Shown: positions 38,800 to 51,309 of the stretch, piece by piece
Numbering within the stretch: position 1 is the first letter of the stretch
Layout of the letters: each line of letters starts with the position of its first letter
NCBI GenBank assembly: GCA_020226215.1
Contig: CM035233.1
Span: 56,257,751 to 56,321,750 of the forward strand
DNA length: 64,000 nucleotides
Direction of reading: 5' to 3'
DNA from: Sindora glabra
Lineage: Eukaryota > Streptophyta > Magnoliopsida > Fabales > Fabaceae
Notes under the pieces: generated by a model
The model's database searches: none
What the model was told of the DNA's origin: nothing
What the model saw: the letters and a program-made list of their open reading frames with translations, nothing else
Made by a program: the position numbers and the translations under genes

Positions 38800-40748
38800 C
38801 ACTACTATAAAATTGCAAATAAACATCAAGTATTTAACGAATTACATGCCAGTTTTTAATTTTAACTGACATCTAATCAAACATCACTATATAATAATTT
38901 TGAAGTTAGTTATATAAATGTCATGAAAAATTATTATCATGTTGGTTTTTTACAAACAAATTGACTTCTTTTTTTTTACATTTCATGTTAGTTAATTATA
39001 AATCACATAAGTTTTTTTGCTAAAAATTGATATCTTTTCTATTAAAAATATTTTATTTTATTTATATTTTGTGTTGATATTTTATTAAAAATTAAAGTGA
39101 AATGTTTGTTTAATATTTTTTAATGTCAATTTTTAACCTCCTTACCAGAATATTTAGAATAGAAAATGAATAAACCTAGCATCTTATTAAAAATATATAT
39201 TTTGATATAAAAATTTTAAAAGGTCATAATCTTGTACTTGATTGTCCATTTAGGGTGATTTTTTTTTATTTCATATAACTTTTTAATATCTATCCATTTA
39301 CAAATAGTCAAAGATGATTTGCCCTCCCAAAATTGCTAAAAATAGCCATATTCATGGATTTATTTAATTTTTACTCCATCTCATGTCATTGTTTGGTTAA
39401 TTTTGGATTTCACTTCAACATTTTATTAAATACATAATAGATATTAAAACTCAGATATAATCTTAAAAGTTATATAAATAAACAAAGAAAATCTCTTTAG
39501 AAAATCTATATAAAGAATCAAAGAAATGGAAGAGGCAAAAATCTAGCAAATAGAAGTAAGAAAGGTAATTCTTATATTTTGAATTAATATCCTGAAATAA
39601 GGTATTTATTTCATGTTGGATGTTAGTAAAAGGAGTATTAGGAGCTCACTAATGTATGATAGAAGATGGGATGAGATCTAAGATTCTATACTGGGAGTTA
39701 GACAAAGACAGAGCAAAGAAATAAATAAAAGGGAGAGTGCAAATGATAATAAAGAAAAAAATAAGATTTACTTTGTTTATAATACAAAAATATTATCAAT
39801 CTTATGACTTTAGACAATGATTATTTTAGAAATTGAAGTTTAAAGTCTCACAAAAAACATGTCGATTATTTATAAAGATTTGACATATAAAATTTTCTCA
39901 TATTTTCAAAAATATCATTATTCTCATGACCTTAGTTGTCAACTAATTTATGGACTAATGTCTAAAGTTTCATAGGTTAAAAACATATCATCCTTTTAAA
40001 TTAATTTTTAAAATTTCTTCATATTTTCAAAAATATCATTGCTTTCATAATTATAGATGATGGTTATTTTAGGAATCGATGTCTTATATATCTTCCTTTT
40101 CAAAGTAAGATGATGATTGCTATACTCTTAGATGTTGGTTACATCCATAAGTATACACTTTTTATATTTCTTTAAAATAATGCTTGAAATACTATTAGAC
40201 TACGATTATATACAAAACTCACCTCTTAAATTTTTGTGGTTTATTATTACCTCATAAATGCTATATATTTGGACATTGGTTAAGTTAGAAACCAACATAT
40301 TAAAGTTTGATATTTTTTTATTAAATTTTTTACAATATCTTTAGACGTCAATTATATATCAAGCTAACAAGCAAGCTTTAAAAGTTATATATTTTGACAT
40401 CAACTGTGTTAAAAAATGATGTCTTAAGTTTCTTAAAAACTTTAAAAATGTCATAATAGATGTCAATTATATTTATAACTCATCATCTTTAGTTTTTAAA
40501 TAATTTCAAAAATGATATCATATGAAAATATATACTCTCTTAAAAACTAATATACATCATATAATGTGTTTTAAGTTTCCTAAAACTTCAAAAATATTAC
40601 TATATTCAAATAGACATCAATTATATTTATAACTCATCATCATAAATTTTTAAATAATTTCAAAAATAATATCATATCAAAATATATAGCGGTGTTAGCT
40701 TTGATTGATGTTTATATACCGATGTTTATTTGCAATTCTAAAATAGTG
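38800..40748. mobile_element. CACTA-type non-autonomous DNA transposon
   Basis: Terminal inverted repeats of 28 bp with three mismatches start CACTACTATAAAATTG on the left and CACTATTTTAGAATTG from the right; both continue CAAATAAACATC. The flanking 3-bp sites are AGA and AAA. The intact LTR copy reads TTAATCAAAATATT at the same point, showing the target was AAA. The interior has many GACATCAATTATATTTATAAC-like subterminal repeats and no transposase. Size 1949 bp. Confidence 0.8.
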
Positions 40749-41138
40749 AAAATATCATATAAAAGCACATAAATAATTCAACATAAAAAAAATCCTAAAT
40801 TCTAAGAGAAAAAATCAACTATATCATAAAAAAAATTATAGGATAATGCATATAAAAATTCTTAACTATAACCCCATAATTTTCTAATCATTATCCTTGC
40901 ATCTCTCACAAACATCTACGTGAATTCTCATATAATCCCTATTAACACTCATATTATATTTTTTTTCATACTTCAAACTCATGATTAATATAAATATTTA
41001 TACCCTAAAAATAATTGTTTGACAAAAAATTTTGATCTCACTATAACACAGAAATATAATTTAAATAAGAAGACAACTTACAATAAATAACAATTAATCA
41101 CAATTTGATAATAATTAAAATTTAAATCAAATCCAACA

Positions 41139-44020
41139 TTTTTTACGCAAGTTTTTCTCACAATTCGAAAACCATGTGAAAAACTTCGGAAAACAATAAT
41201 TCTTACGGTAAATCAATTGATAAGATATTCGATCCATGAAAATAATTATTTTTTAATGGTGTGTGTACAAGTATGATTTATTACATGATTTATATAAAAG
41301 TTATAAATATTTAAAAAAATGTGTACCTTTATATAATTAAATATTAAATAAATATCAAATAAAAAAGGAAAAAGCCTGATTAAATTGCAATATAAATACA
41401 TTATCAAATTTCATGACTTGCAATATTTTATGTAAAATCACTAGTCAAGTCGCTACTTCTTTATCCGATTGCACTGGAAAGGGACCCTTAAAAACTCCAC
41501 TGCTACCACAGTACCAAGAAATTTTCTACGTGATGATGGAAACCCAACAACAGAACAAAACTTCAGATGGAAGAATTTGCACGTAAGATTTGGGAAAAGA
41601 ATATACAACGAAGAAAGAATCTGCGTACACCTAAACAACTCAATTAAAAAAAAAATAAATCGGCAAGTACGAATTCTGACGATGATATTTATTAAAAAAA
41701 ATAATATTTTAATTTTCATAATAATTATTCATCCCATTGAATGATTCATCAAAAAATTAAAACAACCAAAAAAAAAAAAAAGGGAAGGAAAGTATCTGTG
41801 TACACCTAAACAACTTTGATTAAACTAACGCTATTTCCGTTGAAATTTTTGTTACTTTGAGCATTCCCACCAAACCCTCTCCCATGGCGAGTTCATCAAA
41901 ACCATTTTTTTTTTCTTAATTCCTAGTTGCTTCTAAAATTGGATAATTCAATATTTTATTTGAAGGGATTTTTCATGTAGATTTTGATCATGTAGTGATA
42001 ATCAAATTAGTCAAGTTGCCCTGCGGCCTCGTCCACTTCAAATTGTTGACTTTAAATAGGATATAATTGACTGAAAATACGCGTTGTTTGATTTTGCATT
42101 TTTTGATATCCATGTTCCTCTAGAAGCACATTGTGATTATTATTTGGTTCACACTTCACAACATGGTGAATAGAGCGGATCTAAAAATTTTAAATTGTGG
42201 AGACAATATGAAAATTTAAATATATAATTTTTGTTATTTTCAATCTAATATTTTTAAATTAAATAATGTTTTGTTAAATTTACTTAATTATTAAGGTCAC
42301 AATCATTAAAACCAATAATTACTTTTTTATTTAAAGATCAAGCAGCAAGATTTGGATTAAATTTTAAATCATTTTTATGATTTAATAATATATTTTAATC
42401 ACTAAGAAATATTATTTTTAAAACCATAATTAAGAATATTGATTTTTCAATGTTTGAAGTCTTAGTCTTACTTGTCATAATAAATTTTTTTTGTTGATAA
42501 TAGAAATGATAAATGATACACCATAAATTTTTACTTAACAATCATATATACATATATATAAGTACACTTATTTTTTAAATATAAAAGAATATAAATTAGT
42601 GAAAATAGATTGTGAAATGAGATCAATTTCAACTAAATGTTACTAATTATATAATAAATAACCATTTATAAATTTCAAACGAAATTGAGAAAAATTTATG
42701 TTACTTTTCTTACTTTAGATAATTTCTCTTTATTACAAAAAAAAATATTTTGTAAAATATATTATTATGGGAGAAAATTCTAAATTTTAATGGGACAAAA
42801 TACACATTTTATACTACTCTAGTAGAAAAATCTATCAAGGTTGTGGGGTAAGTGGGCCCGCAACCATATACATAAATTCATCCCTGCAGGTAAAAATCAA
42901 TTTTGTTTTATTTAATTCAACTACAAAAATTTAGTTTCACAACTGTAGATTTTGCTTGTGATTGCCTTATGATTACTTTGCTATTAACAAGATGAGGGGC
43001 AATGTAAAAATATACGATTAATTTAAAGTAAATTGTGAAAAATCTAATTCAACAACAATATTTTTTACGATTTGTAGCATTACATATGCAAGTGCAATTT
43101 TAAAATTAAATTTAAAATAGTGGTTAGTGTAAAACTTAAGGTGCACGTCTTATTATCTCTATTTGCATACCTTTAGTTAGATCACATCTCACTGTTGAAA
43201 TATTCCGTGGGTCCGTAGTTGTAAACAATTCAATGATACACATTATTTGTCTAAGAAATTTGTAAGTGCATAAACATATTATATCATTAATCTAGCTAAA
43301 ACCCATGACATTCACCTGTTCTTGCCCGCCTCCTCTAAAATGTCAAATATATTTTAAAAATTAAAGTATAATATTAATAATTCCTTATGAAATAATTCAA
43401 GGTTTAAAATTTAAATAAAAATAAATTAAATTTTTTTAATTTATAATTACTCACTTTTATTAATTTTCTTATTAAAAAATACGATATTTATATTTCATTT
43501 TTTAAAATGCATATTGCACCTTTTTTTTTTTAGATGTACATCATATACTTTAAAGTAACTCCATTCATTAGTATTAATAAGTTTCCAATGATTGCTTGAA
43601 AAATGTTAAGTGCACTGTTTTTTTTTATTACACTTAATGTATCTCACGCTTTTTTTTATTAAGGATGAGAATAATTTTTATTTAAAATGGAAGTAACAAG
43701 TGGTAAACTCCTCTAAAAAGAGAGACTTTTAAAGATTGAATTCAAAGTTCTTTATTAGCCTAAAACACCTGAAATTTAATTTATTGTCATTAAATCAATC
43801 AATTATTTATCAAATACGCTCATTTTAATTTAGTTTCACTTATTATACTTTTACTAAGATTTGATCTAAGCTTTCTTTTGGTATATGTCAATTAAGATTT
43901 TGTTTAACTATACAGTAAAAAAATTACATTAAAATAGGGGCTATAATTAACATTATTGTTATATTTACAATAAAATATAAGCAGGTGCTAGTCTTACGGT
44001 GAGAAGCTTAATGCATTGAA
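41139..44020. other. Intergenic with an unassigned mixed-composition patch
   Basis: 41440-41640 has balanced composition and frames open on both strands (41469-41744 plus, 41453-41719 minus). I recognise neither product. A 21-nt block around GTACACCTAAACAACT is repeated at 41624 and 41797. The rest is AT-rich, without a gene. Confidence 0.4.
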
Positions 44021-44042
44021 ATATATATATATATATATATAT
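44021..44042. repeat. (AT)11 microsatellite
   Basis: Eleven AT units about 120 bp before the HSFB3 TATA box. TAATGCATTGAA is duplicated on either side (44009 and 44064). Confidence 0.92.
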
Positions 44043-44048
44043 TAAACG

Positions 44049-44056
44049 GAACCTTC
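44049..44056. promoter_or_regulatory. Possible heat-shock element half-pair
   Basis: GAACCTTC fits the GAAnnTTC arrangement of two inverted HSE units, about 110 bp before the TATA box. A third unit is not clear, so this may be chance. If real it would suit auto- or cross-regulation among HSFs. Confidence 0.3.
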
Positions 44057-44164
44057 TCACTATTAATGCATTGAATATATATATAATTAAATATTAAAAT
44101 AGCCGATTAATTAAAAAATAGAGATAGGGTGCATGGTACGTACGATAGGAAGGGTATGGCTATG

Positions 44165-44174
44165 TATATAAAAG
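44165..44174 (+). promoter_or_regulatory. TATA box of HSFB3
   Basis: TATATAAAAG lies about 295 bp before the start codon. Transcription would begin near 44195-44205, giving a leader of roughly 260 nt. It is the only strong TATA match just upstream of the gene. The start site is inferred. Confidence 0.65.
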
Positions 44175-44251
44175 AGGGACGACATACGTTTCAACCATTT
44201 CTTCAAAGAGAGAAAGAAGAGGAAGAGGAAAAGCTCTCTCTTGCTTTTCTC

Positions 44252-44353
44252 ATGAACTGTGGAGTCGTATTGGGTTTCTATTGCTGGGGTTGGGAGTTCT
44301 TAACTGCCCTTCTTCTCTTCTCAGCCCCCTTAATCAATTCTTCCTCTTCTTAA
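44252..44353 (+). CDS. Upstream ORF in the HSFB3 leader
   Basis: The first ATG after the predicted start site opens a 33-codon frame beginning MNCGVVLGFYCWGW, rich in aromatic and hydrophobic residues and ending in a serine run. It stops 108 nt before the main ATG, with no other ATG between. Known for the family: leader uORFs control translation of HSFB1/TBF1. Whether this peptide is conserved in HSFB3 cannot be judged here. A TTTGCAG just before the main ATG could be a splice acceptor for a leader intron, which would change which ATGs reach the mRNA. Confidence 0.45.
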   Translation: MNCGVVLGFYCWGWEFLTALLLFSAPLINSSSS

Positions 44354-44355
44354 TC

Positions 44356-44373
44356 CTTCTTCTTCTTCTTCTT
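44356..44373 (+). repeat. (CTT)6 microsatellite in HSFB3 leader
   Basis: Six perfect CTT units, followed at 44416-44430 by an AGAT tetranucleotide run. Both lie in the predicted 5' leader. Pyrimidine-rich trinucleotide runs are common in plant leaders. Confidence 0.85.
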
Positions 44374-44461
44374 GTTCTAATTCTCAAATAAAAAATCAAC
44401 AATCTTTTCTCATACAGATAGATAGATAGAGCAAAACAATAAATCAAATTTGCAGGAATTC

Positions 44462-44701
44462 ATGGAGACTGTGAATGAGAAAGCAGGTCTGTTGGAATAT
44501 GTCAGAAAATCAAATCCGCCGCCCTTCTTGCTGAAGACGTACATGCTGGTGGAGGATCTCGCCACTGATGACATCATATCGTGGAACGCTGACGGCACCG
44601 CCTTCGTAGTGTGGCAGCCGGCGGAGTTTGCCCGTGATCTGCTGCCGACGCTCTTCAAGCACAGCAACTTCTCTAGCTTTGTCCGCCAGCTCAATACATA
44701 T
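44462..44701 (+). CDS. HSFB3: HSFB3 exon 1
   Basis: Eighty codons, from METVNEK to the conserved LNTY. The exon ends on a codon boundary (phase 0) and is followed by the donor GTATGTAAAC. It carries most of the DNA-binding domain. Confidence 0.95.
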
Positions 44702-47700
44702 GTATGTAAACAAATTTCACCATTATTGTTATTATTATTTTTCGGTTTTATTGGCATATTAACGGATAACATTAGCACAATATAAATTTTTTCTTTTAAT
44801 TTCTGGTCAAAACAACATTTAAAAAAAAGGATGGAAAAGAAGACATTTTTAATGGTATAATAATATCTAATATTGTTTATAGAGTATTTTCTACTCTAAA
44901 TTTAAATTTAAATTTAAGATCTTGCATTTGTATTAGGTGATATATAAAAAAGAGTGAAATATGAAAATATCTATTATTGGCCAAGTTGACTTAAGTTTTC
45001 ATCAAAGAAGGTTAGAAGCATAGTTCAGTAGATGAAGTATGTTGCCCATTATTATTGTTTTAACCTAACTTAGGATTTAATTAGTTTTTTTTTGTCCTTA
45101 AGAAATGTCTGAAGTTTGGATTGGAAATTTTTATCATTGAACTATAAGGGAGATTGAAGAAGGAACAGAAAGTCCAGAGAAATTCTTTTATTTGTATAAA
45201 AAAAAAGAGAAAAGACCACCCTAGCTAACTTAAAAAAATTATAAGAGTAATACTATATATATTAAAAATAAAATTTAAAATTTTTTAAACATAAATTAAA
45301 AATTATTACTAAATACATAAATTGAATTTATAAAAATTAATTTAATAAATATAAAAAATTCAGAATTCAATTTCTTATCTTATTATCGGTACTTATAGCA
45401 TCTTTGAAATTAAAAATAAAATTACAAGAATACTACTTAATTAATTAATTGGTTGCAAGCCAGTTTGTTGTATTATTGTCTATAATCTTCCATATGAATT
45501 GCAAAATAAATTTGTAAACCATGATTCATTAAAGTTGGCTTCGTCAAAGTGTTATTTTAGTAATAATAATTTGTTCTTTTAATAATGCTATTTAATTTGT
45601 GCATTAGTTATTATGTCGTTTTGGCATTGAATTAAAAATATCTTACACCAATCTGTTTTTGGTACTCTGTTATTTGTCATATGCACTATTTTCTTCTTAA
45701 AAAAACCATTAAGGATTCAACATGCTTAATGATAAAGGCATGATTTGATTATTCTCGATTAACTGAATTAAATTGTGCTTTCAAATTTGCGTCAAACTTA
45801 ATCCGAGAAACAACGTGCCGGCTTCTAAGTTGGAACCGGTCTAAATAATTAACTCAATCATTCTTTTTCTCACATACAGGCACGCATATCAAATAGGGAC
45901 ACTACTTTGAGTAAATGCAAAATAATTGAATCATAATTATTAAATTTCATATCGAGGAGTGATGATTAAAATATGAAATTATGAATTTTTTTAAATGATT
46001 AGTTAACCTTTTTTAAATAAATATTTAACTTTTAATTATATTTTAATTCCAACTATAAAGTGAAAGACTTAATAGTTATAATTCCTTTTTTTCATTTCTC
46101 ATATAAAAATATTTTTTATTTGATGTGATCAATATCAAAAATGTTATTTGTATGAAAAATAAAATTTGAAATTAAATTTAAATCTTTTATATTTATTAAA
46201 TTAAAATTTTTAAATTTACTTTATTATTTTATATTTAATTAACCACTCTTAATTTATATTCATTATCTAATTTTGAATCACTCTCAATACATATACGATT
46301 ACTAGACTTGTATGTATGTGTGTGCATTCTGCTCGTTATTATTGATTTCTTCAATGGTTTACTAATAGATTAAAAACAATTTGAATATATTCACCCAGAA
46401 AAAAAAATTGAATATGTCATTAACATTTTGATCGGTAGTGTTAGAATTATATATATCTCTTCTACTACAAGTGTAAATATATATTAGGTTCAAATTTTGA
46501 AATAATGCATAGTTTTTTTATTTGCCAATAAAAAAAAATGCTATTTGAGCAGAAGAAAGAGGCAACAGATGTTTTTAATATGTCTTCGTTATTTCTTCTT
46601 ACTTTTTCTAGTCATATTTCTTACAGTAGAAAGGAATAATGCATTGATTTCGTGAACATCTTTAACGCAAATTCCTTCTTTTCATATCATCGGACGACAG
46701 ATTTGACAATTTATCTAGAATTGTCAATGACAAAAAAAAAAAGGCATGTTTCAGAAGTTAGATAGATGATCAAGCTGTAAGTTATCCAGTTTGACTAAAA
46801 ACTACTACTTTTCATACTTTTTCTCTACCTTTGCCAAATTTTGACCAACTCAACTCTCTAACGTTACTTAGAATGAGTCTGCTCATTTCCAGAATCCGTA
46901 TCAAAATGCATTGGAAGATTCAGCAAAACTTTAACCACAGCAACTTGTAACATATAACATACACAAATTTAACAAAATTTTAACCATTGCAACATATATA
47001 TATACATATATATATGCACGCATGTCATGCACTTATAATCATAATTTTAACTTTTGTTCTCATATAAAAATAGTAATTTCAATCGGTACCTTCGCCTCAT
47101 TTATTTTAAAGTTTTACTTTTTATTGTTTTATATCCGAATATAGGATTAGGATTTTATATATATAGATTAAGTAGATTATCATTATTATTATTATAATTA
47201 GAAAAGCAAATACTTTCACTAAATTTGATTTATTTAGTATGATATATTGCACATTTAATAGAATCATAACCAACGGCAAACAAAATAGATATATAGTGCC
47301 AATATGATAGAATTGGACTTGTTAAAATAATGAGGTGTTTTTGCTATATTTGTCCTTTCATTTCGAAGCATTCATTATGTTTACTTCGAGGATTACGTAG
47401 GGTTTTCGGAAAGTTGCAACAAGCAGATGGGAGTTCTGCAACGAGAGATTTCAAAAGGGAAAGAGAGAACTACTCTGCGAGATTAGACGAAGAAAAACTT
47501 GGGGTAACAACAAGCAGCAGCAGCAACAGCAACAACAACAACCAATGATTGTAGCAACCCAGTTAGCCAAACCTCAACAAGATCAGTTCTCCGATGAAGA
47601 CCAAAGGTCTTCATCAACCTCTTCGTCATCTGGTTTTGCCACCCTCATGGACGAGAACAAAAGGCTTAAGAAGGAAAATGGGGTTCTGAACTCTGAGCTG

Positions 47701-47907
47701 ATCAGCATGAAGAGGAAGTGCAAGGAGCTGCTCGAATTGGTTGCCAAACATGGACATTCTAAGAAAGAGGATGAGGAAGAGGAAGATGAGAGGCCGATGT
47801 TGTTTGGAGTGAGGCTCGAAGTTCAGAGAGAAAATGACATGAAGAGGATGAAGAGAGCTGAGATCGGTGAAAGGGAAGCCATTTTGCTATCTCAATCTTG
47901 CAAATAA
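44462..47907 (+). CDS. HSFB3: Class B heat stress transcription factor, HSFB3 type (two exons)
   Basis: CDS is join(44462..44701, 47401..47907), 248 codons plus stop. Class B HSFs bind heat-shock elements in the nucleus and mostly act as repressors or co-regulators. Seen: an HSF DNA-binding domain at about residues 17-112, from NPPPFLLKTY through the recognition helix HSNFSSFVRQLNTY to GFRKVATSRWEF and CEIRRRK. The single intron follows LNTY, the usual position in plant HSFs, with donor GTATGT and acceptor TAG. Next come nine glutamines (119-127), a Ser-rich linker, a short heptad coiled coil without the class A insert (about 162-194), an acidic run, the class B repressor tetrapeptide LFGV at 214-217 and a basic MKRMKR near 227-232. 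From memory, Arabidopsis HSFB3 is about 244 residues, close to this length. The start is the first ATG in frame with the domain. Intact, with no frameshift. HSFB3 rather than B1, B2 or B4 is judged from recalled sequence and the short length. Confidence 0.95.
44702..47400 (+). other. HSFB3: HSFB3 intron
   Basis: A 2699-bp intron with GT (44702) and AG (47399-47400) borders. It is AT-rich and holds no reading frame or transposon domain that I can recognise. Its length comes from simple AT-rich sequence. Confidence 0.9.
47401..47907 (+). CDS. HSFB3: HSFB3 exon 2
   Basis: It begins directly after TACGTAG with GGT TTT CGG (GFR), completing the DNA-binding domain. It then carries the polyglutamine linker, coiled coil, LFGV motif and stop TAA. 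It has 168 codons plus stop. An ATG at 47545 lies inside this exon and is not the gene start. Confidence 0.95.
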   Translation, partial: GFRKVATSRWEFCNERFQKGKRELLCEIRRRKTWGNNKQQQQQQQQQPMIVATQLAKPQQDQFSDEDQRSSSTSSSSGFATLMDENKRLKKENGVLNSELISMKRKCKELLELVAKHGHSKKEDEEEEDERPMLFGVRLEVQRENDMKRMKRAEIGEREAILLSQSCK

Positions 47908-48241
47908 GATAATACACAAGCTAGTTGCACATTTCCCTCACTTACAACGAACTCACAAGTATAGCTAAGTATTATATACTAATTAATGTGTTTATTCATG
48001 TATGTTTGATTGTAGTGATGAATCTGTGCAATAATGTCACCGTGCAACTAAGTGTACGTGTAAATGGAAAGATGACAAAAATATCCCGTCGAACTGTATT
48101 AAGAAATAATCAATAGGAATTTGAAAATGTTGGTCATTTTAATGTTTATTTACGCAATTTAATTAACTTAATTTGATATGTAATTAGCTCCAAGTTCCAC
48201 TGTAGGTCTTGAGCTTTATACCTCATCTAGTGGAATTTATG

Positions 48242-48247
48242 AATAAA
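48242..48247 (+). terminator. Candidate poly(A) signal of HSFB3
   Basis: AATAAA lies 335 nt after the stop codon. Plant signals are loose, so the true cleavage site could be nearer. Confidence 0.4.
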
Positions 48248-49197
48248 AATGAATGAGATTTATATTTTCAAAAATCGATTTAAAATCCGGCTGTTTTGGC
48301 TGAAAACATTTTTAGTAAATAGAAACATAGTTTTAATTATTTACGTATATAATCATAAAATATTAAGATAATAAAAAAATATTTAATTTTTTGAATGCCA
48401 GATATATACGGAGTATTCTCCATTTCAAAGAAATGTTTTCCCCACTAATACGACGCCGGACATTTTATATAATTATAAAAATATATATGTTATATGACAT
48501 TTTTTTATAATGATAGAAACAGTAATTTATTTGATGTACATAAATAAAATCTTAAATTCGAATATCAAATATAACGGAGAATAAAGTTCCCAATGTAATA
48601 TCAATCATTACATGTTTAACAATATCAATATTATTTTATTTATATATAAATAAATAAAATTTTCTATAAAATATATTTCTCAAAAAGTAAATGAAAACTT
48701 AGTTTAAAAGTAATATACCTTCGGCCAATGAATTGTATACATAATTAATTAAGTTGTTGATCATGAACTATCAAAAACTACGTAACATAATGAGCCAAGT
48801 TATTATGCTTTGACAATCTTTTTATCCAAACATTCACTTTGAAAGATATTATTAAAGAGATTTAGATCACAACTTTATGATAATAAATTGAAAATATAAT
48901 CATTCCAACTACCTTCTTTGCTACCAACCACGGTTACAGAGTATGAGAACAACTTCCTTTTCTATGAAGCAAGGCGATTTTCTATTTCCATCATTAGTCT
49001 TTATAAAAGAAAAATAATAAAGTAAATTGTCAACATATATATTACATAATATAAAGCAACTTGATATTATGGCCACGATTTTATGAAGGTATAGTGCATA
49101 AAACAAATATTGTCTTCACTGCATTATTCTGCCAATGAAAATGAATTTGCTTAATTAATTTATATAAGCAAGCTTGTATTATTAAAGTCAACAATGT

Positions 49198-49226
<29 letters not shown>
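49198..49226. repeat. (TA)n microsatellite
   Basis: About fourteen TA units. Confidence 0.92.
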
Positions 49227-49228
<2 letters not shown>

Positions 49229-49655
49229 AAATTTAAAATTGAATTTTAAATTTAAATCAATGCTTATTAATTAAATACAGAATAATAATAAAAATTTATA
49301 AAATTTAATCTAATAGATGTAAAAGATTTAGAACTTAATTACAAGCCCATTTCCGCCACCATATAACATTTGTGTATCAAACTTTGGGTGCAAGTTCAAA
49401 TTAATTATCTGGTCCCCAGAAATTAATTCTTGTTTGGCACAACCAAACATAGATAATTATTAATTGGCAATGGAGGTCTGAATTATTAAATTAATGATAT
49501 ATTCTTAATATGTCAATTATGCCAAATAAATGAATTATAACAATTGATATTTTTAACTGTACAATAATTTTTTATATAAATTTTGAAAAAAAAATTCTCC
49601 TTCATTTCTGAATTTGAACTTAGGATTCAACTTTATTATTCCTACTATCCCAAAA

Positions 49656-49658
<3 letters not shown>

Positions 49659-49718
<60 letters not shown>
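49659..49718. repeat. (TA)30 microsatellite
   Basis: About 60 bp of uninterrupted TA, the longest pure dinucleotide run in the window. Confidence 0.95.
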
Positions 49719-49723
<5 letters not shown>

Positions 49724-51309
49724 TTTTTTATTAAAAAGATGTATTACATCATGATAAACAAAAAAAATTTTAAAATCAAATGTATACATCATATGGCTAA
49801 GTAAGAAATTTTCCAACTCAGCATCCCTGCATTTTGAGGACAGATCATAGACAGCTGTAGATAGAGAAGTCAAAATTTTCTAGAATATCCAAACTTTGGT
49901 TCAATTTGGTACACGCGGACTCCTTTAGCAATTCCATTCAACATTAGGTGGCTGCGGGTGAAGTCTGAACTGTCTAACATCTTGAAAATTAAAATAAACT
50001 CAGCCTTGTCAAAAGAGAGAAGATTAAACAAAAGAATATTAGTTTATGTTCGCGTTCGTTTTCTCAAATAATAATTACTGATTGTTTGTTAGTAATTAAT
50101 GATAATGAATTAGGAATGTAGATTTTTGACTTGAACCAATTGAATTTTCAAAAGATTTAATTTTTTTCTTTAATATGAAAGGAATTTGAGTAGGTAATGT
50201 GTCAAAAGTTTTAACATAATGGCGCAATAATACTTGACGTCCCTTAAGATTTTACTTCTCGTGATATTTAGAATTTGAAATCAAAATTTTATATGGATAC
50301 GTATATCATATCTATTATTTAAAAAAATGAATTTGAACTTACCGGTAATTGGTGTTATTTTAATAATTAAAAAAAATTATAGTCTATGTACCAAATTGTA
50401 CGTTCTATACTATATATGTTCTTTTTTTTTTTTTACTGTGGCTTAAAATCAAGCACTTAACTAGAAGGTCAATACTGTCTTGAGAAAATGTCGCTTGAAA
50501 AGGAAAACTCGGAGAGCTGGCTTGTACATTTTGGGACCACTACATTGACATTGTTGTAAATACTGACGTATTGAGGGTTGTTACGGTACCGTGTCCTATG
50601 GTGCCGTATGATTTTAAAATCTACGATAATATAATAAATTTTAAAATTATTATATTAAAATTATTAGATATTAACCATCCATATTTTAATGAATATGATG
50701 AAATGATTTCAATCTCATGATTTCCTCTAAAATTGCTACATCACCTTAAATTTTAAAACTTTAGAATACCAAAAGAATTCACATCAAATTCTATCTTTCA
50801 TTATTTTTTGTGCAGTGGCGTTAAATTTTTAGGTCAAGTATAGTATATATATTATTTTCTGATTAATCAAACTCATTTATTTTGAGTTAAATAAATTTAT
50901 AGAAATTTTAAGATTTCTTCAAATTAAACTCTCCCCTTATTTAATACTATGTTTAAATGGGTCAGTATAAAGGAAAAGAAGAGGGAGGCGAATGTTGCAT
51001 CATAACGTTTTTTTTTTAAATTAAAAAGGAGAAAAAATTAAAGATTGATATTAATCTTTCAAAACCTTTTACTACTAACAACTTCATATTTCTTTAATTT
51101 AAAGAATTTTGTAAGTTTTCTTGAAGATCCAGATAAAAGAAAAAAGGTAAAAAAAAAATTAATTATCCATTCCTCTCCCTTTCTTGTGTTTCCATTCCAT
51201 TTTATTATCTTCTCTTTTTCTCTCTCACTTAAACTCTGTTTTGCACAACTAACTGATAACTGATAAGCTACTTAGTAGTTGATAATTTATAACTGATAAC
51301 TGATAATCC

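Larger units (their letters stand above)
37941..41138 (-). mobile_element. Compact LTR element, split by a CACTA-type insertion
   Basis: Two direct repeats of about 460 and 444 bp: 37941-38400, and 38746-41138 after removing 38800-40748. Both end CCTAACA/CCAACA on the plus strand, so they begin TGTTRG on the minus strand. Next to the right LTR the minus strand reads CTAATATTAGAGTG, a decayed TGGTATCAGAGC primer site. Next to the left LTR lies purine-rich CAAGCTGGAGAT. The interior is only 345 bp (38401-38745) and non-coding. So this is a small non-autonomous Copia-like (TRIM/SMART-like) element. A target duplication is not evident. Confidence 0.72.
48248..51309. other. AT-rich intergenic between HSFB3 and the PPR gene
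   Basis: No gene is supported apart from microsatellites. Open frames at 49553-49873 on both strands are products of the AT run. Confidence 0.55.

Noticed and set aside
41453..41744. Paired frames open on both strands
   Set aside because: Neither translation resembles a known protein; kept only as an unassigned patch.
44129..44251. ATG at 44129 as start of a longer 74-codon leader ORF
   Set aside because: It lies upstream of the TATA box, so it should not be in the mRNA; only the ATG at 44252 is kept.
44410..44778. 122-codon minus frame opposite HSFB3 exon 1
   Set aside because: Antisense shadow of the HSF exon.
49553..49873. Frames on both strands with long Tyr-Ile runs
   Set aside because: They are generated by the (TA)30 microsatellite.
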